In this document: positions 1 through 8,781 of the stretch, in pieces
How positions within the stretch are numbered: the first letter of the stretch is position 1
Layout of the letters: every line of letters begins with the position of its first letter
From: Flavobacterium sp. 9R
Lineage (GTDB): Bacteria > Bacteroidota > Bacteroidia > Flavobacteriales > Flavobacteriaceae
NCBI RefSeq assembly: GCF_902506345.1
Contig: NZ_LR733413.1
Span: 440,531-504,530 of the forward strand
Length of the DNA stretch: 64,000 nt
Direction: 5' to 3'
Made by a program: the position numbers and the translations under genes
Notes under the pieces: model-generated
What the model saw: only the letters and a program-made list of their open reading frames with translations
Databases searched by the model: none
Told to the model about the DNA's origin: nothing

Positions 1-1033
1 AGACTTTACAGTTACGGTAGTAAATAAACCAAGTGCCTCAGCACCTACGCCTCCTAACAGACAAGCTGGAGATGTAATCTCTCTTTACGGTTCAAAATAC
101 ACCAATGTTGCAGGAACAAATTTCTTCCCAGATTGGGGACAAGGAGGTCAAGGTAGTAGTTGGGCTGAGTTTGATTTGAATGGAGACAAGATGCTAAACT
201 ACATTAATTTGAGTTATCAAGGAATTGCTTTGGCTGACGGAACAACAATCAACGTATCAGGAATGGAGTACATTCATATGGATGTTTGGACTGCCGATTT
301 GGAAAAAATTGAAACCTCATTGATTAGTAAAACCAATGGTGAAAAACCAGTAGTGAAAGATCTTGTAGCGAATCAATGGACAAGTATTGATATTCCAATT
401 TCAGCATTTACAAGCCAAGGATTGACGGTAGCTGATATTTTTCAATTGAAATTTGTTGGAACGCCATGGGCAAAAGGCTCAGTATTCATAGATAACATTT
501 ACTTCTATAAATCTCCAACACAAACTATTCAAATGCCAATCGATTTTGAAGCCAGTATAACTTATGCTTGGAGTGGGTTTGGAGCTTCAGATTTTGGTGC
601 GATTCCAGCATCGGTAGTCAATAATCCAGATAAAACAGGAGCAAATGTGTCTAACAAAGTAGTTAAAATAGATAAACCCTCAGGAGCACAAGTATGGGCT
701 GGAGCTAGTTTAAATCTTGACTCTACAGTAGATTTTACAAAAGGAACCAAAGTAAAAGTGACTGTTTGGTCGCCTAAAGTTGGTGCTAAGATTTTATTCA
801 AAATGGAAGATTCTACTTCTCCTAAAGATGGTAACGGAAATCCAACAATTTTTGTAGAGGTTGAAGCGACTACTACAGTTGCAAATTCATGGCAAGTATT
901 AACGTTTGATCTTACCTCTTTCGGTGCATTTAGCACGTCCAATAAATACGACAGAGTGATTTTATTCCCTGATTTTGGTGTGAATGGAACTGGTGCTACT
1001 TATTATTTTGATGATATCAAACAATCCAACTAA
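1..1033 (+). CDS. Surface glycan-binding protein, C-terminal part (5' truncated by window edge)
   Basis: The reading frame is open from base 2, so the gene begins outside the window; the in-frame TTG at 176 is internal. What remains starts with the end of a PKD/Ig-like strand, then shows two beta-rich modules of about 150 residues, each ending in a typical carbohydrate-binding-module strand (motifs VFIDNIYFYK and YYFDDIKQSN). No catalytic motif is visible. It lies 12 bp upstream of a GH16 lipoprotein gene, so it is probably the SusE/SusF-like or PKD-CBM surface protein of a beta-glucan utilization locus, with SusC/SusD expected further upstream. Binding specificity (laminarin or mixed-linkage glucan) is inferred only from neighbours. 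Confidence 0.75.
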   Translation, partial: DFTVTVVNKPSASAPTPPNRQAGDVISLYGSKYTNVAGTNFFPDWGQGGQGSSWAEFDLNGDKMLNYINLSYQGIALADGTTINVSGMEYIHMDVWTADLEKIETSLISKTNGEKPVVKDLVANQWTSIDIPISAFTSQGLTVADIFQLKFVGTPWAKGSVFIDNIYFYKSPTQTIQMPIDFEASITYAWSGFGASDFGAIPASVVNNPDKTGANVSNKVVKIDKPSGAQVWAGASLNLDSTVDFTKGTKVKVTVWSPKVGAKILFKMEDSTSPKDGNGNPTIFVEVEATTTVANSWQVLTFDLTSFGAFSTSNKYDRVILFPDFGVNGTGATYYFDDIKQSN

Positions 1034-1045
1034 AACTATTCAAAA

Positions 1046-2680
1046 ATGAAAAATATTTTAAAATATATAACAGCTGCCTTTTTACTGCTACTTATGGTAA
1101 ATTGTCAGGACGATAATGTAGAGTTCGGCTCTTTGGATGCTCCTACAAATTTAGCGGTAAAAGTAGATATCGTAGGTAAGTCTGCTACTGCTCCCAACGG
1201 AGATGGATCAGGAAAAGTGCTTTTTACAGCCACTGCTGATAATGCGATTTCTTACAAATACATTTTTAGTGATGGAACTTCTCAAAATGCCCCAAGTGGT
1301 ATTTTTGAAAAAGGCTTTGCAAAACCAGGAACAAATACTTATACCGTAACTGTTTTGGCAAGTGGAAAAGGGGGAATCACTACTAATACTACTGTTGAAG
1401 TTACCGTTTTTAGTAATTTCAAAGATGAAGAGGCTATTAAATTTTTAACAGGTGGTTCTTCGAAAAAATGGTATTGGTCACAATCAGAAGTAGGTCATCT
1501 AGGCGTGGGACCAAATACTTCGCATACGGATGCCAATTTTGGAACCCAAAATTATTACCCAGCTTTCTATGGTGCAGCGGCTAATGAAAAAGCATCTACT
1601 TGTTTGTATAACAGCGTGATGACTTTCTCTGTTGCAGGCGATCAATTGAAATTTAATTTAGACAATAAGGGACAAACATATTATAACGGTGCTTTTATTG
1701 GCGGAGGTGATGATGCTTGTAGAGATTTAGATACGAGTGGACTAAAAACGGTTATTTTGAGTCCATCAGAATCATTTGTTAGCAAAAATCCAAATGCAGC
1801 TACGCAAACACGCGGAACAGTGATGAATTTTTCAGATAATGGATTTATGGGATATTATATAGGTAGTAGTTCCTATGAAATTTTATCAATTACTGAAAAT
1901 CGTATGGTGGTAAGAGCGGTAATGGGTGGCAATGCATTTTTGGCATGGTACCATATTTTTACTACAACTCCACCAGGACAAGCCACTGGACCAACAGATT
2001 ATACTAATCTTGTTTGGTCAGATGAATTCAATACCGATGGTGCTCCAGATGCAACCAAATGGGGGTATGATTTAGGAGCTGGCGGTTGGGGTAATAATGA
2101 ATCTCAAACGTATACCAATAGTGCTACAAATGTTGTTGTTCAAGGTGGAATGCTGAAAATCACAGCTAAGAAAGAAGGTTCTACTTATACTTCAGCTCGT
2201 TTAAAATCTGAAGATAAATATGAATTCACTTATGGTAAAGTTGAATTTAGAGCCAAGTTACCTTCTGGTGGGGGAACATGGCCTGCGGTTTGGTCTTTGG
2301 GACAAGATTATAAAACAAATTCTTGGCCTGCTTGTGGTGAAATCGATTTTATGGAACATGTAGGCAATGCGCAAAATGTAATTCATGGAACGTTGCATTA
2401 CCCAGGAAATTCTGGTGGAAATGGAAACACTGGTAGTACTACAATTGCCAATGCATCAACAGAATTTCATGTGTATAAAACCATTTGGACTCCATCGTCA
2501 ATAAAGTTTTATGTAGATGATAAATTATTTCATTCTTTTGCAAACAACAACACAGTGCCGTTCAATAAAGACTTTTTCTTGATAATGAATGTGGCTATGG
2601 GTGGGAACTTTGGTGGAGCAATTGATCCAGCATTTACGCAATCTACTATGGAAGTGGATTACATTAGAGTATACCAATAA
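1046..2680 (+). CDS. Surface lipoprotein GH16 endo-beta-1,3-glucanase (laminarinase)
   Basis: The 544-residue protein has a lipoprotein signal with lipobox MVNC (Cys20), followed by QDDN, an acidic stretch typical of surface-exported Bacteroidota lipoproteins. Residues about 30-125 look like a PKD/Ig domain and 130-305 like a lineage-specific beta module. Residues 318-544 are a GH16 catalytic domain with the signature GEIDFMEHVG, giving nucleophile Glu432 and acid/base Glu437. It would cut beta-1,3 or beta-1,3/1,4 glucan at the cell surface and feed oligosaccharides to the GH3 enzyme encoded next. It starts 12 bp after the glycan-binding gene, so the two are probably cotranscribed. Exact substrate is inferred from family and context. 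Confidence 0.9.
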   Translation: MKNILKYITAAFLLLLMVNCQDDNVEFGSLDAPTNLAVKVDIVGKSATAPNGDGSGKVLFTATADNAISYKYIFSDGTSQNAPSGIFEKGFAKPGTNTYTVTVLASGKGGITTNTTVEVTVFSNFKDEEAIKFLTGGSSKKWYWSQSEVGHLGVGPNTSHTDANFGTQNYYPAFYGAAANEKASTCLYNSVMTFSVAGDQLKFNLDNKGQTYYNGAFIGGGDDACRDLDTSGLKTVILSPSESFVSKNPNAATQTRGTVMNFSDNGFMGYYIGSSSYEILSITENRMVVRAVMGGNAFLAWYHIFTTTPPGQATGPTDYTNLVWSDEFNTDGAPDATKWGYDLGAGGWGNNESQTYTNSATNVVVQGGMLKITAKKEGSTYTSARLKSEDKYEFTYGKVEFRAKLPSGGGTWPAVWSLGQDYKTNSWPACGEIDFMEHVGNAQNVIHGTLHYPGNSGGNGNTGSTTIANASTEFHVYKTIWTPSSIKFYVDDKLFHSFANNNTVPFNKDFFLIMNVAMGGNFGGAIDPAFTQSTMEVDYIRVYQ

Positions 2681-2698
2681 TTTATAAACTAAACCAAT

Positions 2699-2733
2699 AG
2701 AAGATTGATTCACAATCAATCTTCTATTTTTTA
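2699..2733 (+). terminator. Hairpin terminator or attenuator between GH16 and GH3 genes
   Basis: A perfect 12-bp inverted repeat (AGAAGATTGATT and its complement) with a 3-nt loop is followed by a T-rich run. It sits between cotranscribed-looking genes, so it may only partly stop transcription and lower GH3 expression. Confidence 0.7.
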
Positions 2734-2744
2734 ATAGCGAGCTT

Positions 2745-5039
2745 ATGATACTCACAAAGAAAAAACAACTTGTAATGGCCTTAGTTATTGCAGGTCTAAA
2801 CCTCGGTTCTATAACTGCTCAAACTAAACCCGTTGCTTCGGCAGTTAGTTTAGATAAAAAAGTTACTTCTTTATTAAAGAAAATGACTTTAGAGGAAAAA
2901 GTGGGACAGCTAAACCAATACAATGGTTTTTGGGATGTTACGGGTCCTTCACCAAAAGAAGGTCAAGCCGCTAAAAAATATGAAAATTTAAAGAAAGGAT
3001 TAGTAGGCTCGATGCTCAATGTAAAAGGAGTAAAAGAAGTTCGAACGCTACAAAAAATTGCCGTAGAACAAACTCGATTGGGTATTCCTTTATTATTTGG
3101 TTTTGACGTAATTCACGGGTATAAGACCATTAGTCCCATTCCGTTGGCAGAATCGGCGAGTTGGGACTTAAAAGCCATTCAGCAATCGGCAGCTATGGCT
3201 GCAGAAGAAGCTGGGGCTGTTGGAATCAACTGGACGTTTGCACCAATGGTAGATGTTTCTCGAGATGCACGTTGGGGTAGAGTGATGGAAGGTGCTGGCG
3301 AAGACCCATATCTTGGAAGTTTGATTGCCAAAGCTAGAGTAGTTGGTTTCCAAGGAGATTTTAGTAGCAATAAAAACATTTTGGCTTGTGCTAAACATTT
3401 TGCTGGTTATGCTTTTGCAGAAGCTGGTAGAGATTATAACACAGTCGATATTGGTGAATCTACTTTACAAAATGTAGTTTTTCCACCTTTTAAGGCTGCG
3501 GTCGATGCTGGCGTAAGAACCTTTATGAATTCTTTCAACGAATTGGATGGAATTCCTGCAACAGGTAATGCCTATTTGCAGCGAAAAATCCTAAAAGGAG
3601 ATTGGGGATTTCAAGGCTTTATGGTGTCTGACTGGGGTTCTATTATGGAAATGCAAGCGCACGGTTATGCAAAAGATTTAAAACACGCTGCCGAGTTGGC
3701 TATAAATGCGGGTTCTGATATGGATATGGAATCTAGTGCTTACGTAGAGCATTTGGTTCAGCTTGTTCGCGAAGGAAAAGTAAAAGAAAGCACCATCGAT
3801 GAAGCTGTAAAACGTATTTTGAGAACCAAATTTGTTTTAGGCTTATTTGATAATCCATATAAATATTGCAACGAGGAATATGAAAAAGCGACTGTAGGTA
3901 AACCTGAATTCCATCAACAGGTTTTAGAAATGGCTAAAAAATCAATTGTATTGTTGAAAAACAAAGATGAGATTTTACCACTTAAGAAATCAGGTCAAAA
4001 AATAGCGTTAATTGGTGCACTTGCAGCAGATAAAACTAGTCCATTGGGTAGTTGGCGTATTGCAGCCGATGACAATACCGCAGTTTCTGTTTTAGAAGGA
4101 TTACAAGCTTACAAAGACAATCAGTTGACCTATGCAAAAGGCGCCGATGTAGCTTTAGGAGAACCAAAGTTTGTTTTTGAAACCAAAATCAATATTACAG
4201 ACAAAAGCGGTTTTGAAGAGGCAATTACTGCTGCCAAAAATGCGGATATCGTGGTAATGGTTCTTGGAGAACACGGTTTGCAATCTGGCGAAGGACGCAG
4301 TAGAACTGATATTGGTTTGCCAGGCGTGCAACAAGAAGTACTTGAGGCGGTTTATGCCGTAAATCCAAAAATTGTTTTAGTCTTAAATAATGGTCGTCCG
4401 CTGGCTTTGCCTTGGGCTGACGAACATATTCCAGCGATTGTTGAAGCTTGGCAATTAGGAACACAAAGCGGTAACGCAATTGCTCAAGTGTTATATGGCG
4501 ATTACAATCCTAGTGGAAAATTACCTATGACCTTTCCTAGAAATGTAGCTCAAGTTCCTATTTACTATAATCATAAAAATACAGGAAGACCATCCTCAAA
4601 TGAGCCAGAGAGTGTTTTTTGGTCGCATTATATCGATGAAAAAAACACGCCTCTTTATCCTTTTGGTTACGGGTTGAGTTATTCCAAATTTGACTATTCA
4701 GATTTGAAATTATCGTCACCTTCATTTAAAACGAATGGTAAAATCGAAGTTTCAGTTACGGTTACCAATTCTGGTAAAGTGGCTGGTAAAGAAGTGGTTC
4801 AAATGTATATCAGGGATTTATTTGCTAGTGTTACACGACCTGTTTTAGAATTGAAAGGATTTGAAATGATAGAGTTACAGCCCAATGAATCCAAAAAAGT
4901 AGTTTTTACGATTGATGAAAAAACAATCGAGTTCTATACTGCCAATGCAAAATGGGAAGCTGAAGCTGGCGATTTCAAAGTATTTGTAGGCGGAAGTTCT
5001 GCACAAACATTACAGGCAGATTTTCAATTTGCCCAATAA
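2745..5039 (+). CDS. bglX: Periplasmic GH3 beta-glucosidase (BglX-like)
   Basis: The 764-residue protein has an N-terminal signal peptide ending near SITAQ, a GH3 N-terminal barrel (about 45-370), a GH3 C-terminal alpha/beta domain (about 400-630) and a fibronectin-III-like C-terminal domain (about 675-750). The catalytic nucleophile is Asp296 in the motif MVSDWGS; the KHF motif at CAKHFAGY binds substrate. The length matches BglX-type enzymes. It likely removes glucose from laminari-oligosaccharides made by the flanking GH16 enzymes. The ATG at 2745 is preferred because it starts directly before the charged n-region of the signal peptide. Symbol given by family resemblance. Confidence 0.9.
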   Translation: MILTKKKQLVMALVIAGLNLGSITAQTKPVASAVSLDKKVTSLLKKMTLEEKVGQLNQYNGFWDVTGPSPKEGQAAKKYENLKKGLVGSMLNVKGVKEVRTLQKIAVEQTRLGIPLLFGFDVIHGYKTISPIPLAESASWDLKAIQQSAAMAAEEAGAVGINWTFAPMVDVSRDARWGRVMEGAGEDPYLGSLIAKARVVGFQGDFSSNKNILACAKHFAGYAFAEAGRDYNTVDIGESTLQNVVFPPFKAAVDAGVRTFMNSFNELDGIPATGNAYLQRKILKGDWGFQGFMVSDWGSIMEMQAHGYAKDLKHAAELAINAGSDMDMESSAYVEHLVQLVREGKVKESTIDEAVKRILRTKFVLGLFDNPYKYCNEEYEKATVGKPEFHQQVLEMAKKSIVLLKNKDEILPLKKSGQKIALIGALAADKTSPLGSWRIAADDNTAVSVLEGLQAYKDNQLTYAKGADVALGEPKFVFETKINITDKSGFEEAITAAKNADIVVMVLGEHGLQSGEGRSRTDIGLPGVQQEVLEAVYAVNPKIVLVLNNGRPLALPWADEHIPAIVEAWQLGTQSGNAIAQVLYGDYNPSGKLPMTFPRNVAQVPIYYNHKNTGRPSSNEPESVFWSHYIDEKNTPLYPFGYGLSYSKFDYSDLKLSSPSFKTNGKIEVSVTVTNSGKVAGKEVVQMYIRDLFASVTRPVLELKGFEMIELQPNESKKVVFTIDEKTIEFYTANAKWEAEAGDFKVFVGGSSAQTLQADFQFAQ

Positions 5040-5249
5040 TAAAGGAGTTAGTAGTTGGTTTAACTTGTATTTCGTTTTCATTACTGCTGCAAGATGAATT
5101 AATTTTTAATGGTGTTTTTTTTTACTTCGAACGTATACTCTTTAATGAGGATACCTGAAAAAAATTAGAAATACAAGTTTAAATCAACGCTTTATATTTT
5201 ATGATTTGCCCTCTCTCTGGGTAAAACAATAACGAATTAATTTTTAGAG

Positions 5250-6008
5250 ATGAAAAAGTATATAATACTAATACTAGGAGTGGTGAGTTTTAGTTTTGCT
5301 CAGCAAACGCAACGAAAACTAGTCTGGGAAGAAAATTTTAACGGAAAAACTCTAGACGAAAAAGTCTGGAATATTGAAATTGGTGATGGGTGTCCTAACT
5401 GCGGTTGGGGAAACAATGAACGACAATTGTACACCGATTCGAATCACGCGATAGAAAAGGGGAATTTGGTAATTAAAGCCAAAAAAGAAGGCAATAAATA
5501 CACTTCAACTAGAATCAATACCAAAAGCAAAAAGGAGTTCCAATACGGTCGATTTGAGATTAGAGCCAAATTACCTGTGGCCAATGGTTTATGGCCTGCC
5601 TTTTGGATGCTGGGTTCTAACTTCAAAGAAGCAGGTTGGCCAAAATGTGGTGAGATTGATATTTTAGAATACGTAGGCCGTGAACCACACGTTATTTTTA
5701 ATTCATTGCATACACAAGACAGTCACGGAAATACCATAAATACTAAGAAAACTACCATTCCAGATATCGAGAAAGGCTTTCATTTGTATGCTATCGATTG
5801 GGATAAAGACAAAATTGCTTTCTATGTAGACAATCAATTAACTTACACTTTTCAACCCAAAGAAAAGAATGAAAACACTTGGCCCTACAATCAACCGTTT
5901 TATTTCCTTGCCAATTTGGCGATTGGAGGTAATTTTGGTGGACAAATAGTAGACGATGCGGCACTACCTGATTATTTTTATATTGATTATATCAAAGTAT
6001 ATCAATAA
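5250..6008 (+). CDS. Secreted GH16 beta-glucanase (single domain)
   Basis: The 252-residue protein has a type I signal peptide (ends near SFAQQ) and then only a GH16 domain. The catalytic signature CGEIDILEYVG gives Glu135, Asp137 and Glu140. It is a compact version of the catalytic domain encoded at 1046-2680 and lacks the lipobox, so it is probably periplasmic or released, acting on oligosaccharides after import or outside the cell. It closes the glucan locus, 210 bp after the GH3 gene, and is followed by a terminator. In the 210-bp gap I see no gene and no convincing promoter. Confidence 0.9.
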   Translation: MKKYIILILGVVSFSFAQQTQRKLVWEENFNGKTLDEKVWNIEIGDGCPNCGWGNNERQLYTDSNHAIEKGNLVIKAKKEGNKYTSTRINTKSKKEFQYGRFEIRAKLPVANGLWPAFWMLGSNFKEAGWPKCGEIDILEYVGREPHVIFNSLHTQDSHGNTINTKKTTIPDIEKGFHLYAIDWDKDKIAFYVDNQLTYTFQPKEKNENTWPYNQPFYFLANLAIGGNFGGQIVDDAALPDYFYIDYIKVYQ

Positions 6009-6069
6009 ATCAGTTTTTAAACGAATAACTTTCTCCAAAAACAAGTTATATAAAAGAATGCTGAACAAG

Positions 6070-6107
6070 AAAAGCCTGGTCTTATTTTTAAGAATTCAGG
6101 CTTTTTT
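6070..6107 (+). terminator. Rho-independent terminator ending the glucan locus
   Basis: AAAAGCCTG pairs with CAGGCTTTT across an 18-nt loop and is followed by a T run. Confidence 0.7.
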
Positions 6108-6151
6108 CTATTATTTATTTAACGATAGTGCTTAATTTTTGCGCTTTTTAT

Positions 6152-6183
6152 TTGTTTATTAAGATAAAAATTTGTTAAATTTG
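6152..6183 (+). promoter_or_regulatory. Bacteroidota housekeeping promoter for the ECF sigma gene
   Basis: A TTG at 6152-6154 and TAAATTTG at 6176-6183 are separated by 21 nt, matching the TTG-N17-23-TAnnTTTG consensus. The start site would fall near 6190, giving a leader of about 85 nt before the ATG at 6277. Confidence 0.75.
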
Positions 6184-6276
6184 GCCATTAACTAACCAAA
6201 ACTAATAAAGCCTATAGTTCAAAATTACTTTTTAGAGAATTTCCCCAAATTTAAAACTAAACTAAAAGGTAAGACT

Positions 6277-6861
6277 ATGGCTGGTAAACAATTCACCGAC
6301 GCGTATTTAGTTCAAGAGTATGTTTCTGGTAACGAAAAGGCACTAGAACTATTAATCAAACGCCACGAATCCAAAATCTTCGGATTCATTTATTCTAAAA
6401 TTCCAGATCGTGATGTAGCGAATGATATCTTCCAAGATACATTCATCAAAGTAATTCGTACCTTAAAATCAACCTCTTATAACGAAGAAGGCAAGTTTTT
6501 ACCTTGGGTAATGCGTATTGCCCACAATCTCATTATTGATCATTTTAGAAAAAACAAAAAAATGCCACTCTACAGAGAAACCGAAGATTTTTCCATTTTC
6601 TCTGTAATGTCTGATGATTCATTAACTATCGAAAACCAATTGATCGCTTCTCAAGTCGAAATAGACCTTCGTCGCATCATAAACGAATTACCTGATGATC
6701 AAAAAGAAGTGGTAATGATGCGTATGTACCAAGATATGAGTTTCAAGGAAATCTCAGAGGTGACAGGGGTTAGCATCAATACCGCCTTAGGAAGAATGCG
6801 ATATGCTTTGCTTAATTTGAGAAAAGTTATCGACAAACATCAAATTATTTTAACGAATTGA
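6277..6861 (+). CDS. ECF-type RNA polymerase sigma factor
   Basis: The 194-residue protein has a sigma-70 region 2 (about 20-95; motif DIFQDTFIKV) and a region 4 helix-turn-helix (about 130-185; motif MSFKEISEVTGVS). It is the usual ECF length and has no N-terminal extension. No anti-sigma gene is next to it, unlike the FecI/FecR pairs common in this phylum; instead a very small gene follows. The leader carries a good housekeeping promoter, so it is likely expressed constitutively. Its regulon cannot be read from the sequence. Confidence 0.9.
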   Translation: MAGKQFTDAYLVQEYVSGNEKALELLIKRHESKIFGFIYSKIPDRDVANDIFQDTFIKVIRTLKSTSYNEEGKFLPWVMRIAHNLIIDHFRKNKKMPLYRETEDFSIFSVMSDDSLTIENQLIASQVEIDLRRIINELPDDQKEVVMMRMYQDMSFKEISEVTGVSINTALGRMRYALLNLRKVIDKHQIILTN

Positions 6862-6928
6862 TACTAAAAGGTAAGATTTGCCGTTGTACATTGATTATCA
6901 GTCTAATCACTAATTATATTCATTGTAT

Positions 6929-7072
6929 ATGGCCAAAATTTACTCTAAAAAAAATGCAGTTTCAAAAGAATTAAAACCAAAAAAAGAAGTAGTTTCTTTT
7001 CTTTTGAATTATTCCAAAACATTAACTGTCCTAAAAACAAAGACTAGCAGTTTTGAAATTATATCCAATTAG
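6929..7072 (+). CDS. Small conserved-looking protein of 47 residues
   Basis: An ATG at 6929 opens a frame of 47 codons ending at TAG 7070-7072. The product begins MAKIYSKKNAV, is Lys-rich in its first half, then has a hydrophobic FLLNYSKTLTVLK segment and ends FEIISN. It lies 67 bp after the sigma factor gene and before a strong terminator, so it is probably cotranscribed with it. The organised composition and position argue for a real gene, and I recall similar short proteins in flavobacteria, but I cannot run a search. Function unknown; a regulator of the sigma factor is possible but unproven. Confidence 0.6.
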   Translation: MAKIYSKKNAVSKELKPKKEVVSFLLNYSKTLTVLKTKTSSFEIISN

Positions 7073-7113
7073 GAATTGCATCAGCACTTTTTTAGCACTT
7101 CACTAAAAAAAGC

Positions 7114-7148
7114 AAGCCCAAAATCATTCTCGATTTTGGGCTTTTTTA
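7114..7148. terminator. Bidirectional terminator between the 47-residue gene and nth
   Basis: AAGCCCAAAATC pairs perfectly with GATTTTGGGCTT (12 bp, 6-nt loop), with a T run on both strands, serving the convergent genes on either side. Confidence 0.8.
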
Positions 7149-7166
7149 TATTTTTTTCCGAGTTAT

Positions 7167-7820
7167 TTACTTTCCTTTATAATAGTCGTCAATAACAGAT
7201 TTTCGACCAATGGTTTTGGTGATGATATCTTTCTCGATATCCCAACCTCTCGCAGGCGAATATTCTCTGCCATACCAAATAATTTGCAGGTGCAAGTCGT
7301 TCCAAAGCTCTTCAGGAAACAATCGCTTGGCATCTTTTTCAGTCTGAACTACGTTTTTTCCGTTCGTTAAATTCCAGCGATACATCAACCTATGAATGTG
7401 CGTGTCAACCGGAAAAGCAGGTACACCAAAAGCTTGGGACATCACTACACTAGCCGTTTTGTGTCCCACAGCAGGCAATTCCTCTAGCGCTTCAAAACTC
7501 TGTGGCACTTGACCATTATGCTTCTCAATTAAAATCTCAGACAAACCATAAATTCCTTTTGATTTCATAGGCGACAAACCACACGGACGAATGATTTCTT
7601 TAATCTCCTCTACCGATAATTTCACCATATCATAAGGATTATCCGCTTTGGCAAATAGCAGCGGTGTAATTTGGTTTACCCGCACATCTGTGCACTGTGC
7701 TGAAAGCAAAACAGCGACCAATAAAGTGTACGGATCCTTATGATCTAAGGGAATCGGAATCGTTGGGTAGAATTCTTTTAACGTATTTATAACAAATGTT
7801 ACGCGCTCCTGTTTGGTCAT
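7167..7820 (-). CDS. nth: Endonuclease III family DNA glycosylase lacking the [4Fe-4S] cluster
   Basis: The 217-residue protein carries the helix-hairpin-helix motif LPAVGHKTASVV with catalytic Lys121 and the catalytic Asp139 in PVDTHIHR, matching Lys120 and Asp138 of E. coli Nth. It should excise oxidised pyrimidines and nick the abasic site. The C-terminal region after GREYSPARGW has no cysteine at all, so the four-Cys iron-sulfur loop of classical Nth is missing. Length fits the family otherwise. It is transcribed alone, divergent from the peroxiredoxin gene across 356 bp. Confidence 0.9.
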   Translation of the reverse strand: MTKQERVTFVINTLKEFYPTIPIPLDHKDPYTLLVAVLLSAQCTDVRVNQITPLLFAKADNPYDMVKLSVEEIKEIIRPCGLSPMKSKGIYGLSEILIEKHNGQVPQSFEALEELPAVGHKTASVVMSQAFGVPAFPVDTHIHRLMYRWNLTNGKNVVQTEKDAKRLFPEELWNDLHLQIIWYGREYSPARGWDIEKDIITKTIGRKSVIDDYYKGK

Positions 7821-8176
7821 TTTACTACTTTTATAAAAGGTAAAAATAGCCTATTTTTTATAATGTGCCTAATCCAGCTGTACGTTACAAGTCCTCCTTC
7901 AAAACTGTATTTTTCTAAGACAAAAAAGGAGCTTCCGTTGGTCGCTCTTTTTTATCAAGAAAAAATAACAGTTTTTCAGTACGGGCTTTCCACTACCATC
8001 TGGGGCATAACGCATTTCTTTAACGATTACGAATAGCTAAAACAAACCATAAATCAGAAGGCAGAAAGTAGAAGTCATCAACAACAACTTTAAACTTTTA
8101 ACAATAAACAATCAACAACAAACCACAAAAAACAACCTTAAACTTTAAACAATAAACCACAAACCATAAAAAAGTT
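7821..8176. other. Intergenic region between nth and bcp
   Basis: No gene is seen. It holds a degenerate copy of the dispersed element (7927-8007) and, at about 8040-8170, low-complexity DNA of repeated AACAATAAACC / AACCATAAA units directly before bcp. No full promoter consensus is visible. Confidence 0.6.
7927..8007 (+). repeat. Degenerate copy of dispersed intergenic element
   Basis: The ends GGAGCT and CCACTACCATCTGGGGC and an internal TCCGTTGG segment resemble the copy at 32716-32798, in the same order. The central hairpin is decayed. Confidence 0.4.
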
Positions 8177-8629
8177 ATGACCACATTACAAAAAGGAGAC
8201 CAAGCTCCATCATTTTCAGGAGTTGATCAAGACGGAAAAACACATCAATTAGCAGACTATGCAGGAAAGAAACTAGTCGTTTTTTTCTACCCAAAAGCGA
8301 GCACGCCAGGTTGTACTGCCGAGGCTTGTGATTTAAGAGACAATTACGCCCGATTTGAAGCACAAAACTATGCGTTACTTGGTGTTAGTGCCGATAGTGC
8401 CAAAGCGCAAGCCAAGTTCAAAGACAAATACGAATTTCCATTCCCATTATTGGCTGACGAAGACAAATCTGTTATCCAAGCCTTTGGGGTTTGGGGACCT
8501 AAAAAGTTTATGGGAAAAGAATATGATGGGATTCACCGTACCACTTTTGTTATTGATGAAAAAGGAATCATCGAGGACGTAATCACTGACGTAAAAACAA
8601 AAGTACACGCGTCACAGATTTTGAAATAA
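8177..8629 (+). CDS. bcp: Thioredoxin-dependent peroxiredoxin, BCP/PrxQ type
   Basis: The 150-residue protein has the AhpC/TSA fold with motif STPGCTAEAC: peroxidatic Cys46 and resolving Cys51, the five-residue spacing of atypical two-Cys PrxQ enzymes. It reduces hydroperoxides in the cytoplasm using thioredoxin. Length is normal for the family. It is a single-gene unit ended by a strong hairpin. A thioredoxin gene lies far away at 38.2 kb, so the partner is not locally encoded. Confidence 0.92.
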   Translation: MTTLQKGDQAPSFSGVDQDGKTHQLADYAGKKLVVFFYPKASTPGCTAEACDLRDNYARFEAQNYALLGVSADSAKAQAKFKDKYEFPFPLLADEDKSVIQAFGVWGPKKFMGKEYDGIHRTTFVIDEKGIIEDVITDVKTKVHASQILK

Positions 8630-8652
8630 CAACAAATTTAGTTGTAGTTAAC

Positions 8653-8689
8653 AAGCCAAATGATCAGTGTCATTTGGCTTTTTGTTTTT
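8653..8689 (+). terminator. Terminator after bcp
   Basis: AAGCCAAATGA pairs with TCATTTGGCTT (11 bp, 6-nt loop), then a T-rich run. Confidence 0.8.
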
Positions 8690-8730
8690 CGTGCTTGATC
8701 GAATAGAAATCAATAAGAGTAAATAATGTT

Positions 8731-8738
8731 TATATTTG
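8731..8738 (+). promoter_or_regulatory. Putative -7 element (TATATTTG) for the YCII-like gene
   Basis: TATATTTG fits TAnnTTTG and lies 43 bp before the ATG, but no TTG is found at the right upstream distance. Confidence 0.4.
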
Positions 8739-8781
8739 ATAGTTACTTTAAAACTTCATTGTTTCTTAATTCTATCAGGTT

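Noticed and set aside
176..1033. Start of the first gene at TTG 176
   Set aside because: The frame is open back to base 2 and continues a domain, so the gene is cut by the window edge.
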